A stretch of DNA of 64,000 bases from Pseudarthrobacter sp. C4D7. Its GTDB lineage: Bacteria > Actinomycetota > Actinomycetes > Actinomycetales > Micrococcaceae. The position numbers were made by a program, and so were the translations under genes. Below the pieces are notes generated by a model. That model ran no database searches. It worked only from the letters and a program-made list of their open reading frames with translations, and was not told the origin of the DNA. Positions 17,021-25,848 of this stretch are shown piece by piece (position 1 is the first letter of the stretch; each line of letters begins with the position of its first letter). The stretch covers positions 1-64,000 of the forward strand of contig NZ_JABFMW010000012.1 in the NCBI RefSeq assembly GCF_013359725.1, in the 5' to 3' direction.

Positions 17021-18391
17021 ATGAGTACCGAATCAACCTCGCCCCGCGCAGGAGCCGTCGCCGCTGACGTCACCGGTCCCGCCCGCGGAGCCCAGGGTGC
17101 GGACAACTCCGTGGCCAGCAAGGACGTTCGACGCCGGGTGGTCACCGCCAGCTTCATCGGCAACTTCGTGGAGTGGTTCGACTACGCCGTGTACGGCTAC
17201 CTCGCCGCGGTCATCTCCTCGGTGTTCTTCCCCGAGGCTGACCGGCAGACCGCGCTGCTGGCCACCTTCGCCGTCTTTGCCATTTCCTTCTTCGTCCGCC
17301 CCCTGGGCGGCTTCTTCTGGGGGCACATCGGCGACAAGCTGGGCAGGCGCAAGGCGCTCTCCCTCTCCATCGTCATCATGTCCGTCTCCACCTTCTGCAT
17401 CGCCCTCATCCCCGGGTACGGGGCCATCGGCATGCTGGCACCGGTCCTCCTGCTGCTGGTCCGCGTGGTCCAGGGCTTCTCGGCGGCCGGCGAATACGCC
17501 GGCGCCTCAGCCTTCCTGGTGGAATACGCACCCGCCAACCGCCGCGGACTGTATGCCGCCGTCGTGCCCGCCAGCACCGCCGCCGGCCTGCTCCTCGGCT
17601 CCCTGATCGCGGCGCTCCTCACCTCGGTCCTCAGCACCGACCAACTGCACGAGTGGGGCTGGCGGCTGCCGTTCCTGCTGGCCGCCCCGATGGGACTTAT
17701 TGGCCGCTACATCCGCACCAAGCTGGAGGACACCCCGGCGTTCCGCGCCTTGGCCGAGCAGGAGGAATCCGCTCCCAAAGCCCCCGCGCTGGACATGTTC
17801 CGGACCTACCGCAAGCAGCTGGTCATCGCCTGCGGCGCGGTGCTGCTCAACGCCGTCGGCTTCTACGTCATCCTCAGCTACATGCCCACCTACCTGTCCG
17901 AGGAACTGGGCTTCGGTCCCACCGAATCCTTCCTGGCCACCACTATCGCGCTGGCCAGCTACATCGGCTTCATCTTCCTCACGGGCCTCGCCTCAGACCG
18001 GTTCGGCCGCAAGCGCATGCTGATCACCGCGTCCGTCCTGTTCATCCTGCTGACCGTTCCCGCCTTTATGCTGCTGGATACCGGCAACTTCATGGTGATC
18101 GTCCTGGTCCAGATCCTGCTGGGCGGCATGCTCACCCTCAACGACGGAACGCTGCCCAGCTTCCTGGCCGAACTGTTTCCCACCAAAGTCCGGTACAGCG
18201 GCTTCGCCGTCAGCTTCAACCTCTCCAACGCCCTGTTCGGCGGCACAGCGCCCTTCATGGCCACCCTGCTGATCGGCATGACCCAGAGCAAGCTGGCGCC
18301 CGGCTGGTACCTCGTGGCCGCGGCTGCCGTATCCCTTATGGCCGTTCTTTTCGCCGCCGAAACCTCCCGGAAGCCCCTCAAGCACCTCTGA
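17021..18391 (+). CDS. MFS transporter, metabolite:H+ symporter (MHS) type, next to creatinase
   Basis: A 456-residue MHS-family symporter with GNFVEWFDYAVYGYL in the first helix, FVRPLGGFFWGHIGDKLGRRKAL across helices 2-3 and twelve predicted helices. The family includes ProP-type betaine/proline carriers and dicarboxylate carriers. It lies 101 bases upstream of creatinase under one promoter, so creatine or a relative is the most likely substrate (inference). The ATG has a weak GGTGG ribosome site 5 bases upstream. It is only distantly similar to the symporter at 8321-9652. Confidence 0.88.
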   Translation: MSTESTSPRAGAVAADVTGPARGAQGADNSVASKDVRRRVVTASFIGNFVEWFDYAVYGYLAAVISSVFFPEADRQTALLATFAVFAISFFVRPLGGFFWGHIGDKLGRRKALSLSIVIMSVSTFCIALIPGYGAIGMLAPVLLLLVRVVQGFSAAGEYAGASAFLVEYAPANRRGLYAAVVPASTAAGLLLGSLIAALLTSVLSTDQLHEWGWRLPFLLAAPMGLIGRYIRTKLEDTPAFRALAEQEESAPKAPALDMFRTYRKQLVIACGAVLLNAVGFYVILSYMPTYLSEELGFGPTESFLATTIALASYIGFIFLTGLASDRFGRKRMLITASVLFILLTVPAFMLLDTGNFMVIVLVQILLGGMLTLNDGTLPSFLAELFPTKVRYSGFAVSFNLSNALFGGTAPFMATLLIGMTQSKLAPGWYLVAAAAVSLMAVLFAAETSRKPLKHL

Positions 18392-18492
18392 CCAGGGCAC
18401 CAACCCCGTCGGGGCACACAGACCTACCTCACTACGCAAACCGACACCAACTGCACCCACAGCAGCTGGCACCCATTAGAAAGGCACCACCC

Positions 18493-19749
18493 GTGACTAT
18501 CACTGCCGACAACGCCTCCTCCATCGCCGAACTCGAGCGCCTCAAGGTCCTGCACAACGGCACCAAGGGCAAGCTCACGTTCTCCGACGCGGAATTCGAG
18601 CGCCGCCTCGGCGGCCTCCGCAAGATCATGGCCGCCAAGGAGCTGGATGCGGTCATCCTCACCAGCTACCACGGCATCAAGTACTACTCCGACTTCCTCT
18701 ACACCACGTTCGGCCGCAACTACGCCCTGGTGGTCACCGCCGACGACTCGGTCACCGTCACCGCCAACATCGACGCCGGCATGCCATGGCGAACCTCCTA
18801 CGGCGAGAACATCGTCTACACCGACTGGCGCCGGGACAACTTCTACTTCGGCCTCCAGGAAGCCCTGCGCCAGCGCGGCGTCAAGGCTTCCCGGCTGGGC
18901 GTCGAGGACGACTTCCTCCCGGGCCTGACCCGCGAAAAGATCGCCGCCGCGTTCCCGGGCGCCCAGCTGCTGGACGTCTCGCAGGACGCAATGCGCCAGC
19001 GCATGATCAAATCCGCCGAGGAGATCGAGGTCATCAAGCACGGCGCCCGCATCGGCGACCTGGGCGGCGAAGCCATCCGCAACGCCATCCGCGAAGGCAT
19101 CTCCGAGTACGAAGTCGCCCTGATCGGCACCGAGGCCATGGTCCACGAGATCGCCAGGACGTTCCCGGACCGCGAGGTCCGCGACACCTGGGTATGGTTC
19201 CAGTCCGGCATCAACACCGACGGCGCCCACAACTGGGCCACCACCCGCAAGCTGCAGCAGGGCGACATCCTCTCGCTCAACTGCTTCCCCATGACCTCCG
19301 GCTACTACACCGCCCTGGAGCGCACCCTCTTCCTGGGCCAGCCGGACGAACGGTCACTGGAACTGTGGAACATCAACGTCGAGGTGCACCGCCGCGGCCT
19401 GGAACTGATCAAGCCCGGCGCCGTCTGCAAGGACATCGCCGCCGAGCTCAACGAAATCTACATCAGCCACGGCCTCCTGGCGAACCGCACCTTCGGTTAC
19501 GGCCACTCCTTCGGGGTCCTCAGCCACTACTACGGCCGCGAAGCCGGACTGGAACTGCGCGAGGACATCGACACTGTCCTGGAACCGGGCATGGTGGTCT
19601 CCATGGAGCCCATGATCACGGTGGCGGACGGCCTGCCGGGCGCCGGCGGCTACCGCGAGCACGACATCCTGGTCATCGGCGAGGACAACTCGGTGGAGAA
19701 CATCACCAAGTTCCCGTTCGGGCCGGAACACAACATCGTCCAGGGATAA
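18493..19749 (+). CDS. Creatinase (creatine amidinohydrolase), M24 fold
   Basis: Creatinase hydrolyses creatine to sarcosine and urea without metal, using the pita-bread fold shared with M24 peptidases. The 418-residue product keeps the residues described for Pseudomonas putida creatinase at a constant offset: His246 (H232 there, in NTDGAHN), Glu276 (E262), Arg349 (R335) and Glu372 (E358), plus Phe73 and Arg75 (F62, R64). The C-terminal block with MVVSMEPMI and GAGGYREHDIL is also typical. GTG 18493 follows GAAAGG. It is paired with an MHS symporter and followed by a strong terminator and an IclR regulator. No sarcosine oxidase, creatininase or urease is present in the window, so the later steps must be elsewhere. 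Confidence 0.88.
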   Translation: MTITADNASSIAELERLKVLHNGTKGKLTFSDAEFERRLGGLRKIMAAKELDAVILTSYHGIKYYSDFLYTTFGRNYALVVTADDSVTVTANIDAGMPWRTSYGENIVYTDWRRDNFYFGLQEALRQRGVKASRLGVEDDFLPGLTREKIAAAFPGAQLLDVSQDAMRQRMIKSAEEIEVIKHGARIGDLGGEAIRNAIREGISEYEVALIGTEAMVHEIARTFPDREVRDTWVWFQSGINTDGAHNWATTRKLQQGDILSLNCFPMTSGYYTALERTLFLGQPDERSLELWNINVEVHRRGLELIKPGAVCKDIAAELNEIYISHGLLANRTFGYGHSFGVLSHYYGREAGLELREDIDTVLEPGMVVSMEPMITVADGLPGAGGYREHDILVIGEDNSVENITKFPFGPEHNIVQG

Positions 19750-19763
19750 CCACCTGAACAGCC

Positions 19764-19794
19764 AAAGCGGCGCCGTGCACCACGGCGCCGCTTT
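19764..19794. terminator. Strong terminator after creatinase
   Basis: A perfect 14-bp stem, AAAGCGGCGCCGTG (19764-19777) with 19781-19794, and a 3-nt loop, ending in TTT. It lies between creatinase and the IclR gene, which probably has its own promoter or is expressed by read-through. Confidence 0.85.
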
Positions 19795-19822
19795 CGGCGT
19801 CCACCCCCGACCATAGGGAAAG

Positions 19823-20656
19823 ATGGTGTCCACCATGACTCCTGCGAAAACCCCAGACAGCAACGGCGGCGGAACCGGCACCAATGGCGGGCCGGACGCG
19901 AAAGGCGCCTCCGTCGTCGTCAATGCCATCGCCGTCCTGCGCACCTTCACCGCGGACGAACCCCTGCTGGGCGTCACCGAAATTGCCAACCGGGTGGGCA
20001 TGCACAAAAGCAGCGTCTCCCGGATCCTGGCAACCTTCGAGCAGGAAAACCTGGTGGAACGTGACCCGGAAACCAAGCGGTTCCGTCTGGGCCTGGGGCT
20101 GATTGCCGTCGCCGGACCGCTGCTGGCCGAGATGGAGGAACGCCGCGTCGCCTACCCGGTCCTGCGGCAGCTGACCGAGCAGACCGGCGAGACCAGCGCG
20201 CTCATGCTGTGGAGCGGCGACGAAGCCATCTGCGTGGAGCAGATCGCCAGCCACCACCAGATCAAACACACCACGCCATTGGGTGCCCGCTACCGGGATG
20301 CCATGAGCGCCTCTGTCCAGGTGTTCCTGTCCACGCTTCCGGGCGAGCGGGTGCGGGAGCTGCTGCGCAGCGGCGCCATCACCTTTCCGGGACTGGACGA
20401 CGACGGCCTGGCAGCGTACGAGGCCCGGCTCCAGGAAGTTGCGCAGCGGGGATGGGCGGGGAACTACGGCGAATCATCCATGGACGAAGTGGGCGTGGCC
20501 GCGCCCGTCCGGGACCACCGCGGCGACGTGGTGGCTGCCGTCCTGATACCGGCCCCGCGGTTCAGGGTTTCCAGGGAACAGTTCGAGAGCCTGGGTGAGG
20601 CCTGCATGGCCGCCGCCGCGAAGGTCACCACCCGGCTGGGCGGCCGGCCGGGCTGA
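19823..20656 (+). CDS. IclR-family transcriptional regulator
   Basis: The protein has an N-terminal winged helix (AIAVLRTFTADEPLLGVTEIANRVGMHKSSVSRILATFEQENLVERD) and a C-terminal effector domain with GARYRDAMSASVQVFLSTLPG and ESSMDEVGVAAPVRD, the classical IclR layout, preceded by a Gly-rich disordered tail. It most likely controls the creatinase unit; the paired GTTGC-N7-GCAAC palindromes are its candidate sites. Two starts are possible: ATG 19823 (AGGGA close upstream) or ATG 19835. The effector is unknown. Confidence 0.9.
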   Translation: MVSTMTPAKTPDSNGGGTGTNGGPDAKGASVVVNAIAVLRTFTADEPLLGVTEIANRVGMHKSSVSRILATFEQENLVERDPETKRFRLGLGLIAVAGPLLAEMEERRVAYPVLRQLTEQTGETSALMLWSGDEAICVEQIASHHQIKHTTPLGARYRDAMSASVQVFLSTLPGERVRELLRSGAITFPGLDDDGLAAYEARLQEVAQRGWAGNYGESSMDEVGVAAPVRDHRGDVVAAVLIPAPRFRVSREQFESLGEACMAAAAKVTTRLGGRPG

Positions 20657-20692
20657 AGCGGTCCATTGCGGCAGTGGGTGCCGGGCACTGGA

Positions 20693-21427
20693 TTAGCCGG
20701 TGACCCCGCTGACCGCCACCACGCCGCCCCAGGGGTCGCTGATCACGGCGCTTCGGAATCCTGGGCTGTCCATGGGTGCCATCACCATCCCGCCGCCCAG
20801 GGCAACGGCACGGGCGGCGGTCCTGTCCGCATCAGTGACCGCGAAATTCACGCTCCAGTGCGGCGGCACAGCCACGCCGTCGGTGGTGGCGGCAACCGCC
20901 ACCAGCTGGTCTTCCAGGAGCCACAGCGAAAACGGCGATTCCGGCGGCGACGTCAGTTCCCAGTTGAACATTGTCCCGTAGAACGCCCGGGCCGTTGCAA
21001 GGTCAGGCGTGTGCAGCGAACTCATGGCCCAGCTGTTGGGCTGGTCTGCCATCCCAACGCCGTCATTGACGCCCGCCTGCCGCAGGCAGAACAGCACGCC
21101 GGCGGAATCGGCAACCAGGCGCGAGCCCGCGCCGATGGCCCCCAGCTGCCGGCCTCCCGCCTGCTCCGCGAGGGCCGAGGCCTTCGCGGCATCGCGCACC
21201 CGGACATGGGTCAGCCATCCCGCGGGCGACCCCGGCGGGGCCTGTCCCACGCCGCCCACCGTGCGTCCATCAAGGCGCGCCTTCCAGTATTCACCCTCGA
21301 ATCCCGGCGCCTCGTCGAACGTCCAACCGAACAGTCCGCCATAAAATTCCTTGGCGCCCTGTGGATCCGGTTGCCAGGTGTCGACCCAGCACGGTGCACC
21401 CACCGAGGACGTATCCCGCTGTGCCAT
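20693..21427 (-). CDS. Two-domain VOC (glyoxalase/bleomycin-resistance fold) protein
   Basis: Two vicinal-oxygen-chelate modules are visible: the first begins at GAPCWVDTWQPDPQGAKEFYGGLFGW, the second at SWAMSSLHTPDLATARAFYGTMFNW and ends with FRSAVISDPWGGVVAV. This is the layout of actinobacterial hydroxylase/CFP30-type VOC proteins whose substrate is rarely known. Start 21427 (ATG, AAGGGG about 10 bases upstream) is preferred over longer readings. It is convergent with the IclR gene and follows the PucR gene in the same direction, but nothing ties it functionally to either. Confidence 0.85.
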   Translation of the reverse strand: MAQRDTSSVGAPCWVDTWQPDPQGAKEFYGGLFGWTFDEAPGFEGEYWKARLDGRTVGGVGQAPPGSPAGWLTHVRVRDAAKASALAEQAGGRQLGAIGAGSRLVADSAGVLFCLRQAGVNDGVGMADQPNSWAMSSLHTPDLATARAFYGTMFNWELTSPPESPFSLWLLEDQLVAVAATTDGVAVPPHWSVNFAVTDADRTAARAVALGGGMVMAPMDSPGFRSAVISDPWGGVVAVSGVTG

Positions 21428-21523
21428 CAACCGCACCCCTTCCATCCGGGTGGCCCGGGTCCTGGCCCGGCCACAGGGCAATGCCAGGCAAGCATACGTC
21501 CGGAAGCGCAAGGCCTGCAGGGG

Positions 21524-23125
21524 TCAGGGCAACCCGGCCAGCCTCGCTGCCAGATGCAGCGCCGCGAGGCGCCCTGTCCCGCGCGGATCGCCGCCGCAGA
21601 GCTCGAAGATCCGCTGCAGCCGGTGGTGCATTGACTGCCGCTCCAGGTGGAGTTCGCGCGCCGACTGTGCGGTGTTGCAGCCGGAGTCCAGCCACACCTG
21701 CAGGGTCTCGAGCAGCTGGGACTGGCGCTGCGCATCGTGGTCCAGGACCGCCCGCAGTTGCCGGTTGACGAATGCCTCCCGGGAGGAGGCGTCCATGCAG
21801 GTCAGGGCAAGGCTTTCCACGGCGGTGTCCTGGGCGTCCAGCACCACCAGGCCGCGTGCCGGGTGCCGCCTGCGCGCCGATGCGTTCCGGCGTTGGGTCT
21901 GCCGTACTTCCAGGGCCCGCCGCGCTTCCGCCAGTGACCAGGACGCCTCCGCCACCCCGGCTGCCAGCGGTCCCACCGCAATCACGGCATCATGGTCTCC
22001 GTCCAGTCCCCGCAGGGACTCCAGGATCTGCCGCCGCACCCCGGCCGTTTCGGTGCACGGCAGCCCGATCATCACCACCAGTTCGGTGTCATCCAGGTAC
22101 GCTGCGCTGGGAATCCGCTGCGAGCTCAGGAAGTTTTCGACGGCGCCGCGCAGCTCCTGCGGTGCCGCCGCATGAATGGCTGCCACCACGGCGGGGGAGT
22201 CCGTGGGGAAACCGGCGCCGGGTGCCAGCTGCTCGAGGCGCCATTCCGGCGCGGCGTTGAGCACCGCGCGCATCAGTTCGGCACCCGCCAGCGCATGCAG
22301 TCCCGGCGGGGTGTGCTGCAGGAGGGCCAGGCCCAGGATGTCCACGGCGCGCTCGCCGGCCACCTGGGCCAGTGCTGTGTCCGCGGCGACGGGTACGTGG
22401 ACCTCAAGCCGCCCCATGAGGACTCCCCGGACGGGGATGTCCACGGTGATGACTGTTCCGCCGGGCACCGGGTAAAAGCCGCCGTGCCCGCCCGGCCCGG
22501 TGCCGTCGTCGTCCGCTGTTCCTTCGCCGGCGTCCCCGTCCGGCCCGCTGCTCCAGCCCTCCGGGACGGCGCTGCCCAGGGTGACGCCCCACGGGGAGGT
22601 GAGACGGACGGCAGCGCCGGTCATTCCCACCAACACGCCCAGGATCTTGTCCAGCGAGGCGCCATGGGCCAGCTCGGCAGCCATGGCGCGGGTGGCGGCG
22701 TCCGCCTGCTGCAGGTGCCCCACGGACTCGCTGACAAGCATGGAGTTGATGGCCTGCATGACGCCAACAAACGGGACCACCCTCCGCAGCTCCACGACGG
22801 CAAGGCCGAATTCCTCCGCCGCTTGGAGCATGTCCGCGGGAATCTCCGGCAGTGCACCGCCGGTCTCAATGGCCAGGGCGGCAATGCCGCGCTGCGCCAG
22901 TGCGCGAATGTAGTCCACGCGTTTTGCCGGATCCGCAGTGGCCAGCGTGATTCCGCCGCAGAGCAGCAGCTCCCCGCCGCGGAGCAGGGGAGCGATATCC
23001 AGTACTTCGCTGGAGTGCACCCAGCGGACCGGCTGGGCGTCGGCGGCCACGCCCCGGGGATGGACCACGGGCTCCGCAGCGGCGAGGGCGGGGTGGGCGA
23101 GTATTTCGCCGAGAAACACTGACAC
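21524..23125 (-). CDS. PucR-family transcriptional regulator
   Basis: A 533-residue regulator with an N-terminal PucR domain (GVAADAQPVRWVHSSEV near residue 30, LLRGGELLLCGG, RGIAALAIETGG), a variable middle region, and a C-terminal PucR-type helix-turn-helix (TLQVWLDSGCNTAQSARELHLERQSMHHRLQRIFEL). Such proteins activate purine, ureide or other N-compound catabolism in response to the pathway's intermediates. It is divergent from an NCS1 permease, with a palindrome in the 107-base gap between them. Confidence 0.92.
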   Translation of the reverse strand: MSVFLGEILAHPALAAAEPVVHPRGVAADAQPVRWVHSSEVLDIAPLLRGGELLLCGGITLATADPAKRVDYIRALAQRGIAALAIETGGALPEIPADMLQAAEEFGLAVVELRRVVPFVGVMQAINSMLVSESVGHLQQADAATRAMAAELAHGASLDKILGVLVGMTGAAVRLTSPWGVTLGSAVPEGWSSGPDGDAGEGTADDDGTGPGGHGGFYPVPGGTVITVDIPVRGVLMGRLEVHVPVAADTALAQVAGERAVDILGLALLQHTPPGLHALAGAELMRAVLNAAPEWRLEQLAPGAGFPTDSPAVVAAIHAAAPQELRGAVENFLSSQRIPSAAYLDDTELVVMIGLPCTETAGVRRQILESLRGLDGDHDAVIAVGPLAAGVAEASWSLAEARRALEVRQTQRRNASARRRHPARGLVVLDAQDTAVESLALTCMDASSREAFVNRQLRAVLDHDAQRQSQLLETLQVWLDSGCNTAQSARELHLERQSMHHRLQRIFELCGGDPRGTGRLAALHLAARLAGLP

Positions 23126-23149
23126 GACAGTCCGTAACGTAGTAGGGGG

Positions 23150-23164
23150 ATCTGTTAGACAGAT
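23150..23164. promoter_or_regulatory. ATCTGT-TAG-ACAGAT palindrome, candidate PucR operator
   Basis: A perfect inverted repeat of 6 bp with a 3-nt spacer, centred in the divergent gap between the PucR gene and the NCS1 permease, about 25 bases from the PucR start. It is well placed to control both directions. Confidence 0.55.
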
Positions 23165-23178
23165 TGTATCTTGTTGCT

Positions 23179-23194
23179 TGTGATGGGGGCCACA
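23179..23194. promoter_or_regulatory. CRP-like site upstream of the NCS1 permease
   Basis: TGTGA-N6-CCACA differs at one position from the CRP/GlxR consensus TGTGA-N6-TCACA and lies 39 bases before the permease start. A carbon-source input is plausible but unproven. Confidence 0.3.
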
Positions 23195-23232
23195 TAGCCT
23201 ATTTGGTACTTATCCACCTCACGGAGGCCCCC

Positions 23233-24798
23233 ATGCAAGAAAAGCTTTCAACAGCCACGCACGGCCAACCTGACCAGGCCACACAGGACCACAGCGCCGT
23301 GGACCACGAAGCCTGGCTGCAGCCCATCCCCGAATCAGCACGAACACGCAAGGTATCCGGCCAGTTCTGGATCTGGGCGGGCGCCAACCTGGCACCCATC
23401 AACTGGGTGCTGGGGGCACTCGGTATCCAGCTTGGACTCGGCCTCGCGGACACCATCACCGTCCTGGTCCTGGGCAACCTGATCGGCATGCTGCTCTTTG
23501 GCTGCTTCGTCCTCCTGGGCCAGAAGACCGGAGCCACCGGCATGGTCCTGGCCCGGGCGGCATTCGGCCGGCGCGGCAACTACCTGCCGGCAGCAATCCA
23601 GGCACTGCTGGTCATCGGCTGGTGCGCGGTCAACACCTGGATCATCCTGGACCTGGTCATGGCGCTCTTCGGAACCCTTGGCTGGGTTGACCCCGAGGCC
23701 CCGAACTACGGTTGGAAGATCGGCGTGGCCACCTTCATCATGGCCCTGCAGGTTGCCATCGCCTGGTTCGGCTACAAGGCGATTGCCGCCTTCGAGAAAT
23801 GGACCGTGCCACCCACCATCCTCATCCTGGCCGTCATGTCCGCAGTGGCCTGGTTCGGCATGGACATCAACTGGAGCTACGCCGGTCCTGCCGGCGCCGT
23901 GCTGGAAGGCTCCGAGCGGATCGCCGCCATGAGCGCCGTCATGACCGCCATCGGCATTGGATGGGGCATCACCTGGTTCACCTACGCCGCGGACTACTCC
24001 CGGTTCGTGAGCACCAGCGTCCCCAAGAAGAAGGTCTACCTCGCTTCGGTGCTGGGCCAGTTCATCCCGGTCGTCTGGCTCGGTGTCCTGGGCGCCAGCC
24101 TTGCCACCAACAGCGGCGAGATCGATCCCGGCAAGCTGATCGTCATGAACTTCGGAGCCATGGCGCTGCCCGTCCTGCTCATGGTCCTCCACGGGCCCAT
24201 TGCCACCAACATCCTGAACATCTACACCTTTTCGGTGGCCACCCAGGCCCTGGACATCTCCATCAGCCGCCGCAAGCTCAACCTGTTCGTCGGCGTCTTC
24301 TCGCTCGGCGCCGTCGTCTTCTTCATCTTTCAGGAGGACTTCGCTGCTGTACTCGACGCCTGGCTGATCGGCCTGGTGGCCTGGGTGGCCGCCTGGGGCG
24401 GAATCATGCTGGTGCACTACTTCTGGCTGGAGAAGCGCTGGCCCGGCGGGACTGAACGGCTGTTCGACGGCGTCGGCACCAAGCGGCTGCCGGTGGTCAA
24501 CTTCGCCGGCGTCATCTCACTCGTGGCCGGGATCTTCGCAACGTGGCTGTTCATGTACGGCCTGATCCCCATCATGCAGGGCCCCATCGCCGTGGCCCTG
24601 GGCGGCTGGGACCTGTCCTGGCTGGCCGGTGGACTCACCAGCGCGGGGGTGTACGCCATCCTCGGCCCGCGCCAGCACATCCGCTACCTGGCCCTCGAAC
24701 CCCGCGCCGTACAGAAGGCGGACGCCATCCCCGGCGCCACCGCTCCCGAAGCAGGAAGCAAAGCGGCGGAGAGCACGCCCGCCCTTCCCGCCCTCTGA
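23233..24798 (+). CDS. NCS1-family permease (cytosine/purine/hydantoin/allantoin type)
   Basis: A 521-residue membrane protein with about twelve helices and NCS1 features: FWIWAGANLAPINWVLGALG in the first helix, GATGMVLARAAFGRRGNYLPA, and SAVMTAIGIGWGITWFTYAADYSRF. The family imports nucleobases, hydantoins and related N-heterocycles with protons or sodium. Start ATG 23233 follows GGAGG. It is divergent from the PucR regulator and precedes two hydrolase genes, so the substrate is probably a cyclic amide or ureide opened by them. Creatinine would be an attractive candidate given the nearby creatinase, but that is speculation. Confidence 0.9.
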   Translation: MQEKLSTATHGQPDQATQDHSAVDHEAWLQPIPESARTRKVSGQFWIWAGANLAPINWVLGALGIQLGLGLADTITVLVLGNLIGMLLFGCFVLLGQKTGATGMVLARAAFGRRGNYLPAAIQALLVIGWCAVNTWIILDLVMALFGTLGWVDPEAPNYGWKIGVATFIMALQVAIAWFGYKAIAAFEKWTVPPTILILAVMSAVAWFGMDINWSYAGPAGAVLEGSERIAAMSAVMTAIGIGWGITWFTYAADYSRFVSTSVPKKKVYLASVLGQFIPVVWLGVLGASLATNSGEIDPGKLIVMNFGAMALPVLLMVLHGPIATNILNIYTFSVATQALDISISRRKLNLFVGVFSLGAVVFFIFQEDFAAVLDAWLIGLVAWVAAWGGIMLVHYFWLEKRWPGGTERLFDGVGTKRLPVVNFAGVISLVAGIFATWLFMYGLIPIMQGPIAVALGGWDLSWLAGGLTSAGVYAILGPRQHIRYLALEPRAVQKADAIPGATAPEAGSKAAESTPALPAL

Positions 24799-24819
24799 AC
24801 TCCGCTTCCCATAGAACCT

Positions 24820-24842
24820 GGCGGGCGCCCACAGCGCCCGCC
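24820..24842 (+). other. Intercistronic hairpin next to a ribosome-binding site
   Basis: GGCGGGCGC (24820-24828) pairs perfectly with GCGCCCGCC (24834-24842) around a 5-nt loop. The ribosome site GAAAGGA of the next gene starts at the very next base. There is no U-run, so it may stabilise the upstream mRNA or tune translation rather than terminate. Confidence 0.5.
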
Positions 24843-24855
24843 GAAAGGATTTCCC

Positions 24856-25803
24856 GTGAACAACCCTGCCATCGCGGACCCCCTGCACCCCATCACCTGG
24901 CCCGAGGGCTTCAAGGCTGCAGCGTCCTTCACTTTCGACGTGGACGCCGAATCCTGCACCATCGCCCACGATCCCACCAGCACCCGGCGCATGTCGCTGA
25001 TGAGCCACCAGTCCTACGGCCCCAAAATCGCGGTTCCCAGGCTGCTGGCCATCCTGGCCCGGCAGGACATCCAGGCCACCTTCTTCATCCCCGGTTTCAC
25101 CGCCGAGTCCTACCCCGACGTGGTCCGGCAGATCGTTGACGGCGGGCACGAGGTGGCCCACCATGGCTACCTGCACGAGCCCATGCAGGGCATCGACGCC
25201 GCCACCGAGGCCAGCTATATGGACCGCGGCCTGGAGGCGCTGGCCAAAGTCGCAGGGGTACGGCCCGTGGGCTACCGGGCGCCCTGGTGGGAGCTCAATT
25301 GGCACTCTCCGGGCCTCCTGGCGGACCGCGGCTTCCTCTACGATTCCAGCTTGCTCGACGGTGATGCCCCCTACCGCTTCGCCGTCGCCGCGGACGATCC
25401 CCGCGACATTGTGGAGATTCCCGTGGACTGGACCCTGGACGACTGGGAGCAGTACGCGTTCTACCCCGGAGTCACCGGCAGCGGCGTGATCGAGAGCCCT
25501 GCCAAGGTCCTGGAAATGTGGACGCTAGAAGCCGAGGCGCACCACTCCCAGGGCAGCTGCTTCGTCCTCACCAACCACCCCTTCATCTCCGGCCGGCCCT
25601 CCAAGGCCGTGGCCCTGGAGCAGCTGATGGAACGGGTGAAGGCCATGGAGGGCATGTGGGTGACCACTATGGAGAACATTGCCCGGCACACCAAGGAAAC
25701 GGTCACCGAAATCCACACCCACGCGCGGATCGAGGTGCCGGTATTCCCGGGCGCGGGTGCACAGTTCAAGCCGGCCATGGTGCGGCAGGGGGTCCCGGCC
25801 TAA
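24856..25803 (+). CDS. NodB-fold (polysaccharide deacetylase family) hydrolase, cyclic imide/ureide hydrolase candidate
   Basis: The 315-residue protein has the NodB metal motifs: Asp28-x-Asp30 in FTFDVDAES and His103/His107 in AHHGYLHE, plus GYRAPWWE. It lacks a signal peptide, so it acts in the cytoplasm, not on peptidoglycan. Cytoplasmic members include cyclic imide hydrolase and the allantoinase PuuE; the position after an NCS1 permease and before an M20 amidohydrolase fits ring opening of an imported cyclic amide. It lacks the PuuE-type N-terminal signature, so cyclic imide hydrolase is the better comparison. GTG 24856 follows GAAAGGA. Confidence 0.83.
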   Translation: MNNPAIADPLHPITWPEGFKAAASFTFDVDAESCTIAHDPTSTRRMSLMSHQSYGPKIAVPRLLAILARQDIQATFFIPGFTAESYPDVVRQIVDGGHEVAHHGYLHEPMQGIDAATEASYMDRGLEALAKVAGVRPVGYRAPWWELNWHSPGLLADRGFLYDSSLLDGDAPYRFAVAADDPRDIVEIPVDWTLDDWEQYAFYPGVTGSGVIESPAKVLEMWTLEAEAHHSQGSCFVLTNHPFISGRPSKAVALEQLMERVKAMEGMWVTTMENIARHTKETVTEIHTHARIEVPVFPGAGAQFKPAMVRQGVPA

Positions 25804-25848
25804 AGTTGGCCGCAGGGGCCGGAGCCGCCGGCCGGAAGGAGCCTGCAC

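Noticed and set aside
24856..25803. Peptidoglycan or chitin deacetylase
   Set aside because: There is no signal peptide or membrane anchor, and the gene lies between a permease and a cytoplasmic amidohydrolase.
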